Shown here: positions 58,301 to 64,000 of the stretch, in pieces
Layout of the letters: each line of letters begins with the position of its first letter
Numbering within the stretch: the first letter of the stretch is position 1
Assembly: GCF_040054535.1 (NCBI RefSeq)
Contig: NC_090789.1
Span: 606,697 to 670,696, forward strand
Length of the DNA stretch: 64,000 nucleotides
DNA from: Antennarius striatus
Lineage: Eukaryota; Chordata; Actinopteri; Lophiiformes; Antennariidae
Reading direction: 5' to 3'
Translations under genes and position numbers: made by a program
The notes under the pieces: generated by a model
What the model was told of the DNA's origin: nothing
What the model saw: only the letters and a program-made list of their open reading frames with translations
Databases searched by the model: none

Positions 58301-59509
58301 AAGATCCCCGGCTTCAGAGAGCTGAGTCAGCACGACCAGGTCAGCCTGCTGAAGGCCGGCACCTTCGAGGTAGGCCCCGCCCCCTGCCCCGCCCCCACCG
58401 GCGGCCCCAAACGCCACGCCCACTGACCGCAGACGTGTCCCTCAGGTGCTGGTGGTCCGCTTCGCCTCCCTGTTCGACGTGAAGGAGCGCGCCGTCACCT
58501 TCCTGGGGGGCGGGAAGTACCCGGTGGACAGGCTGCGGGCCTGGGGGGCCGGTGACCTCCTGGGCTCCATGATGGACTTCAGCGACAAGCTGCTGAGTCT
58601 GGGCCTCAGCGACGAGGAGATGAGCCTGTTCACCGCCGTGGTGCTGGTGTCAGCAGGTGGGTCCCCCCCCAGGAGGACAGACGCTAGCATGCTAACCAGC
58701 TAACCACCAGCTGCTTTGCATGTGGTCCAGGTTAAGGTTTATGCTAGCTTAGTTTAGCTGGAGCTAACATACCCAGATGTTTACCTTAGGCAGGTGCTAA
58801 GGTAACGTAGCATCAAGCTAATACCATAATATTTGTTGTGTACAGATTGTTACATGCTAGGCTATCATTTAGCTTTAATTAGCTTTGGGTAAAGCTAAGT
58901 TTTTCACCTAAAAAGCTAGCTTAGTTTACTGCAATGCTAATGATGGCAGGGTTTGAAGTAGCTATGGTCTTTCATCTCAGAGCTTAATGCCAGTTTATCG
59001 TCAAGCTAACTACCATGATTTTTGTACATATGTTTACATGCTAGGCTATCATATAGCTGTAATTTAAAAAATGTAATTAATCTAAATTACATTTGAAGTA
59101 TAAATTTAATTAAAAAAATAAAGAAATTGGGTTTGGTCAAAGCTAACAAAGTTTTCACCTTGAGATGGAAACAAGCTAGTTTAGCTTACTGTAATGCTAA
59201 TGATGACAGCTTTTGAATTAGCAAAGGTTTTTCATCTGGGGGTGTAACGCTAGCTTAGCATCCAGCTAAATCCGGCCGTGTGCTTCACTGCCGTCGCCTC
59301 CTTCCGTTCCAGATCGCTCCGGCATCGAGAACGTGAACTCGGTGGAGGCCCTTCAGGAGACGCTGATCCGCGCCCTGCGCAGCCTGGTGACCAAGAACCA
59401 CCCCCAGGAGTCGGCCATCTTCACCAAACTGCTGCTGAAGCTGCCCGACCTGCGCTCGCTCAACAACATGCACTCCGAGCAGCTGCTGGCCTTCAAGGTC
59501 CACTCCTGA
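55376..59509 (+). CDS. nr1d2: Nuclear receptor subfamily 1 group D member 2 (Rev-erb beta)
   Basis: Eight exons, 55376-55394, 56754-56987, 57066-57154, 57235-57379, 57550-58100, 58184-58369, 58446-58656 and 59313-59509, give 543 residues with closed phases. The N-terminus has the conserved [11 protein letters not shown]. The DNA-binding domain has two zinc fingers ([39 protein letters not shown]) and the CEGCK P-box. The ligand-binding domain runs from VCPMN to LLAFKVHS and ends before helix 12, so it represses constitutively through NCoR. The haem ligands are present: Cys348 in VCPMN and His532 in [19 protein letters not shown] and [20 protein letters not shown] match Rev-erb beta rather than alpha. 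RPL15 next door agrees with human 3p24. After MSRD the alpha/beta Ala is Ser here, across a splice junction. Confidence 0.95.
55813..55818 (+). promoter_or_regulatory. E-box CACGTG in nr1d2 intron 1
   Basis: A perfect palindromic CACGTG lies about 420 bp after the first exon, in GTCACGTGTC context. CLOCK:BMAL1 activates Rev-erb genes through such E-boxes. Confidence 0.5.
56203..56212 (+). promoter_or_regulatory. D-box GTTATGTAAC in nr1d2 intron 1
   Basis: A perfect ten-base palindrome containing TTATGTAA, the consensus for PAR-bZIP activators (DBP, TEF, HLF) and the repressor NFIL3. It lies 395 bp from the E-box. Confidence 0.5.
58743..59262. repeat. Tandem duplication of about 245 bp in nr1d2 intron 7
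   Basis: Two diverged copies share, in the same order, TTTACATGCTAGGCTATCAT, AAAGCTAA...GTTTTCACCT, TAGTTTA...CTG.AATGCTAATGATG, and TTTTTCATCT. The words GCTAA and TTAGC are unusually dense. Confidence 0.8.
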
Positions 59510-59813
59510 AGGCCCTCCAGCACCTGACATAAACTATCAGAGGACCTGGAGGCCACGCCTCCCACCGAAACCACACCTCCACCTCTACGCTCCTCCCACA
59601 GGGGGCCCCGCCCCCATCGTCTGATGAACTCAAAGGAGAGGACAACGTGCTAACAGAGGAACATTTCGTTAAATATTCCGTCTAACTTAATGGTCGTGTT
59701 GAGTTTGTGTAAACCGGTGCGATGCTAACGCGATGCTAACGCGGGAACATCTGTATAAAAAGAAACCAACGTCAGAGTTTTAGGTTGCTATGGAAACAGC
59801 ACCAGTCGGTCAG

Positions 59814-59819
59814 AATAAA
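59814..59819 (+). promoter_or_regulatory. Candidate nr1d2 polyadenylation signal
   Basis: AATAAA 305 bp after the stop. The true 3' UTR may be longer. Confidence 0.45.
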
Positions 59820-61190
59820 CTCTCTATTACTGTTAATTAGCTTGATTAGCATGTGTCGTAGGAGTTCTAGCTAAAAACGTCGAAGCTTTGTTAGCATTAG
59901 CCAGGCTAGCCGGTGACCTTTCTGCTGACCTCACGCTAAACCAGCAGACGTTTGTGTTCATATTGAATCAACATGAGAAAACGCTGACTCAAGAGGGTTT
60001 TTCCGGGGGTGGGGGGATGGGCGAGGGGGGGGGGGTATATTATGTTCCTGTACTGTAGGGCGCCCGGCCCGCGTGACGGAACATCACACTGATCGTTCTG
60101 GTGTGTGTGTGTGTCTAGAAGCACTTCTCTGTAAAGTAGCTGGTGTATTTGGCATTCATGGTGCAATACGTGATTTAATTTGAGCCGTGTATTGATGGGG
60201 GGGGGGCTATAGGGGAGTCCCCCCCCCGACCTGACGCGGTTGTGTACATGCTTTAGCTGAGATCTGACTGTAAAACATGTGATTGTTCTCAGTGGGTGGC
60301 GGCTGGCGTGTTTGTGTCGCTTCTGTCGTCGTGTGTTAGCATGTGTTAGCACATGCTAGCGTGGTTCTGTTTCTGTGAAAGGTTTAGATTTCTATATAAA
60401 GACAGACGATCGTAAACGACTGTAAGGATGAAAATATATATAAACAGATTTTATAAACTCATTCGTCTGTCTCTCATTTCACCCAAACACAATTTAATTA
60501 GCATTCAGTAAGCTAGCTTAGCTCACGGAAACAGGAGTAGCTAACAGGAGTTTAAACACTGCAGGAGTAGCTAAGCTTAGCATACTTAGCATATTTATAC
60601 AGATTTAAAGTTGATAATTTATGTACAAACATTAACGGAGCTGATTGTTTAGCTTAGCATTTACAGTATTGTGTCTTAGCACACATGTCATCAATATTAT
60701 GAACTCCGAATGATAAGGGCTAGCAAAGTTTAGCATAAAGCTAATTTGCTATTGTTCTCAGCTGTCTCTTCATGCTAGCATCTACGTTACGCATCGGGAA
60801 ACTACTTCCTGTCGGCCATTTTTTTACTGGGAAATATAAGAAAACCAGAACGTGACCACATTAACCCGAAGAGGAAGATAGACGGAGTATAAGTACACTG
60901 ATTTAGAAATAGTGTCATTTTGTGAAATATTCAAATACCTTAATTTCAGATTTTAATTTTCAGGAGCTTTAAACAAGAATTGTCAACATTAAAACAAAAA
61001 TATTGAAATAAAACTTGAAATTAATGTAATTAGGGAATTTCACTGGTTGAAATAAATTATGGAGAAACAAGGAAGACACACAAGGATGAATGTCCAGGTC
61101 ATAAATGCTGCGTGCAGCTAAGGTTAGTTTAGCTTCTATACATCCATCCATTGTCATGTAGACATCTCCTGCACTCATTCGCTTTGATCA
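59820..61190. other. Downstream of nr1d2, no gene seen
   Basis: Possible distal nr1d2 3' UTR, then AT-rich sequence with many TTAGC/GCTAA words at 60480-60790. No coding frame is recognised. Confidence 0.6.
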
Positions 61191-61194
61191 TGTC

Positions 61195-61740
61195 TTTTGG
61201 GTTTTAGATGTTAGAGCTAAAGTTAGCTAACTTTACACCAGACTTTCATGGATGACCTCAGCAGACGAGCTGGATGAGGTCGTCTCGTCGACGGCAACTA
61301 AACCTGCTTTGATGTCTGTTTTTCGAGTAACGTTTTCAAATTTTAGATGTCAAAGTTAAGGTTGACCAACTAGCTACTGATTGAACGGTCATGACTTAGT
61401 AGACGATCTGGATGATTGTGGTCATCTCGTCCACAGCAATGTGCCCGCTTTGATGTCTTGGATTTTTGACCAAATCCTGTTTTCCAGTTTCAGACATCAA
61501 AGCTAAAGTTAGCTTACCTCAGCTATTACAGCAAACTTTCAAAGCTAATTGTAGTAGACGAGACGACTGTGGTAGTCCGGTCTGTATCCTTTTACCGGCT
61601 TTGATGTCTGGATATTTTTATCATTGTTTTCCAGTTTTAGTTCAGTCATTAACTTTTTAAAGACGTTAAAGCGAAAGTTAGCTAACTTGTGCTATTACAT
61701 CCAACTTTCATGGCTAACCTTAGCTGGTAGTAGCCAACAT
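61195..61740. repeat. Tandem repeat of about 145-150 bp (3.5 diverged copies)
   Basis: Each copy starts near TTTTAGATGTCAAAGCTAAA, then has GTTAGCTAAC, then ACTTTCATGGCTAA, then GTAGACGAG with GTCGTCTCGTC, and ends GCTTTGATGTCTG with a T-rich run before the next copy. Copies begin at about 61200, 61340, 61488 and 61635. Confidence 0.8.
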
Positions 61741-64000
61741 AGCTAATGTCAGCCACCATTACTAACTTATCATTGAATCACTGCGGCTGAGACAGTAGGT
61801 GGCGCTGTTTCCTGTCTTAACTTGAACCCCGGTTCCTTCAAAAACCGTCAAAACACCAAGACGACAGCAGAAACAAAGAAAACGCAGCGACAGCAGAGAA
61901 TTCTCTCAAAACCATCTTTATTGTCCAGAGCCGGTTCACGTCGGATGCGATCAGCATCCGCTCCAGGTCCTCCAGGTGGGCGGAGCCACGTTTCAAGTTT
62001 GATGTCGAGTGCAAATCCCTCGTCCAGCCTGACGGGTTCCAGAAGGTGTGAACGGGCGAACTAGAAGACACTGAGACACGAGGACAGACGTGTTGGCGTG
62101 GACGACGGGTCCTGACGCTGGGCGGAGTCTTTGAATGTGGAGCCATGCTAGCGTCGTTGTGACGCTCAAGTCCGGCCGCAGGTGGCGCTGTTGACATTGT
62201 ACGAATACACTGAGTGTTTTAATATTATCCTCTTGCTCATTGTTCTTTTTTTTAAAACATGAGGAATTTCCGAACAAGAGATGCGAAAAAATGTCGTTTT
62301 CATCGTACGCGAACAACATCCGTAAAAAAATCTGCACTGAAAATATACATCCTTTATTCCTTTGTACGGTAAAATAGCTTTTCTATGGTGCACCTCTTGT
62401 TATTGGTTCTGAGTAACCTAGCAACAACTCGTGGGAGGGGCGACGCGCCGGTGCCGCTCCAGAACATCCCTTGTACCGCCGGTTAGCATCGGCCATGCTC
62501 ACACGCACCCACAAATGACATCACTGATGACATCACCGATGGTATTCATGGCAGGGGGTTAGGTGAAATAAATAACTTCCAGTTAGCCCCGCTAACTAGC
62601 TAGCATCCAGATAATTCACCTGGCTGATGCTGTTGCCATGGTTACAGCTGCCCTAATTATTAATTTTACATTCAAGTGAAAAAGAAAATGTTTGAAAAGC
62701 GTTTGGTTGTGTCTCCACAGCTGTTAGCATGAAGCTAACGGAATGCTCACTCCTTTCCCTGAAACTGCAAATAAAGAAGTTTGCTTGTGTTAGCATGTTA
62801 GCATGCTGGCTAATGTATGTGTGGAACCAGTAAAATGACTTAACTGCTAGCATAACTGATCAATGTAGCACTAAGGGTTAGCTTCCCTGGCTAAACCGTA
62901 GCAGGTTAAGCTACTAATTTAAATATCAAATGGAATTAAAGGACCACACCGACCTGGGTCACGAAGAAGAGGTGCATTCTGGATCTTCCCTATACCTGAC
63001 CGCCAAACTGGAGGGGGCGGGGCATGGGTCAGGTGACCTACACTCCTTCGTGCGACCCGTTTTGTTCCAGGCACGTGTGAACATGGCCAGCGGTTCTCGT
63101 TGGGACAGTTCCAACTGGGCGTGGCCCGGGTGTCCACCGGGTCGCCGCCGCCCGGACGCCGCTGTAAGCCCCTCCCTCTGATTGTCTGTGCATTTGAGTG
63201 TGAACAGTTTGTGAGGTGAGAGTGAGGTCTGGTTCATTCAAACACTGCAGCAAATCTATTGCTTCAATAAAAGGCATCACTTCACAGAAAAAAACAGGAA
63301 CACAAGCTGCTCGGAGGAGGAGGGCGGAGCTCCAGGAAGCCACAGGTACGTGTGTCACGTCGCTAACGCTAACAGAGGGGCGTTCCAGAACAGCAGAAGA
63401 ACGTAGCGGCTAAACCCCCCCAGCAACGCTCCGTGGACCCACCTGCGACCCCAGACCTGGACACGCCCCCAGATCCAGGTGCGCATACTGTACATACATT
63501 AGCATGTAGCGCACCTGTCCAGCTAGCGGTTAGTGTGTGCGCTAAGAGATTTCGCGTCAATAAAAACAGAGTTCAATCGGCTCAACGCTCTGTAGCACCA
63601 TGACAACGGCTCGTCGCGCGGCTTCCTGTGTGTCCGGGGTCATGTGCAGTGGGGCGCGACATGTGCTAGCTAGCTAGCGTCGGTTGGGACGGAGGAGCAG
63701 TCGCGGGGGTTTGGCACAGCGTCGTCGCGCCGACAGCAGTTTGCTATGATTGTCTTGTCATTGTGTGCTTTAGTTTGGCCCCGCCCAGCCTTCGGGCGTG
63801 TCATGTGACGCCGCGTTCCCCTCGCTGAAGGAGCGGCGACGCCTCCGCAAACACGAAAGGTGTGGGGGTGTGGCTGTGACGGCCAATCAGGGCGATGAAG
63901 GAGGGAACGGGGGCCCTGAACCAGCTGAGGAACAGGCGCAGTACCACCAGAGGGGGGTGGGGGGCAGCGTTGAGCCTCGGCCGTCTACGTTAATTAACGG
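61741..64000. other. Right end of window, no identified gene
   Basis: A reverse-strand AATAAA at 61917-61922 followed leftward by AT-rich DNA suggests that a minus-strand gene may end here, its coding part outside or unrecognised. 63770-64000 is GC-rich, and one minus-strand frame stays open there without resembling any family I know. Confidence 0.4.

Noticed and set aside
63770-64000. A minus-strand coding exon (VVLRLFLSWFRAPVPSF) at the window edge
   Set aside because: No recognised family and no clear acceptor or stop context; it may be chance in GC-rich DNA.

Overview
The window is vertebrate nuclear DNA, almost certainly from a teleost fish with a fairly compact genome. It holds nine recognisable multi-exon protein genes with GT-AG introns of about 70 bp to 3.6 kb. 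The mobile elements are typical fish families: an RTE-clade LINE, a Tc1/mariner element, hAT and PIF/Harbinger elements, and a tRNA-headed SINE with an L2-like tail. Microsatellites and minisatellites are abundant, and words built on GCTAA/TTAGC recur. The species cannot be named from the sequence alone. Exon structures were assembled by hand from splice sites, reading phase and family similarity; the phases close exactly for all nine genes.

Layout. 1-5.7 kb: no convincing gene, only repeats. 5.7-16.0 kb, minus strand: cnot3 (CCR4-NOT subunit 3, 18 coding exons) with a CpG-rich promoter. 16.6-24.4 kb, minus strand: ccdc106; one intron carries an internally deleted RTE LINE and intron 1 carries a 1.6 kb non-autonomous hAT element. 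25.0-26.2 kb, plus strand: tmem238. 28.5-31.6 kb, plus strand: a recoverin/visinin calcium sensor. 32.1-33.7 kb: a PIF/Harbinger relic. 34.0-38.4 kb, minus strand: a GSG1-like gene (probably gsg1l2). 41.1-46.2 kb, minus strand: a divergent epsin (ENTH protein) whose largest exon encodes about 30 copies of an octapeptide DDPFNAPK. 47.0-49.1 kb, plus strand: necap1-like. 49.7-50.9 kb: a dead Tc1 element. 51.3-53.1 kb, minus strand: rpl15. 55.4-59.8 kb, plus strand: nr1d2 (Rev-erb beta). 59.8-64 kb: repeats and no gene that could be identified.

How the genes relate. Several neighbours recall known vertebrate blocks: cnot3, ccdc106, tmem238 and an epsin (human 19q13.4), recoverin with GSG1L2 (human 17p13), and RPL15 with NR1D2 (human 3p24). 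The epsin and necap genes lie head to head and both encode clathrin/AP-2 endocytic factors. nr1d2 is a circadian repressor; its first intron holds a perfect E-box and a perfect D-box, and repeat-derived DNA upstream holds several AGGTCA half-sites.

The most unusual content is the epsin with its DPF array and no visible ubiquitin-interacting motif or NPF motif. Also notable is the number of unrelated minisatellites inside introns and UTRs. One 23-bp family occurs twice in opposite orientation around the 3' half of cnot3. One minisatellite forms most of the gsg1l2 3' UTR, and another starts exactly at a cnot3 splice donor.
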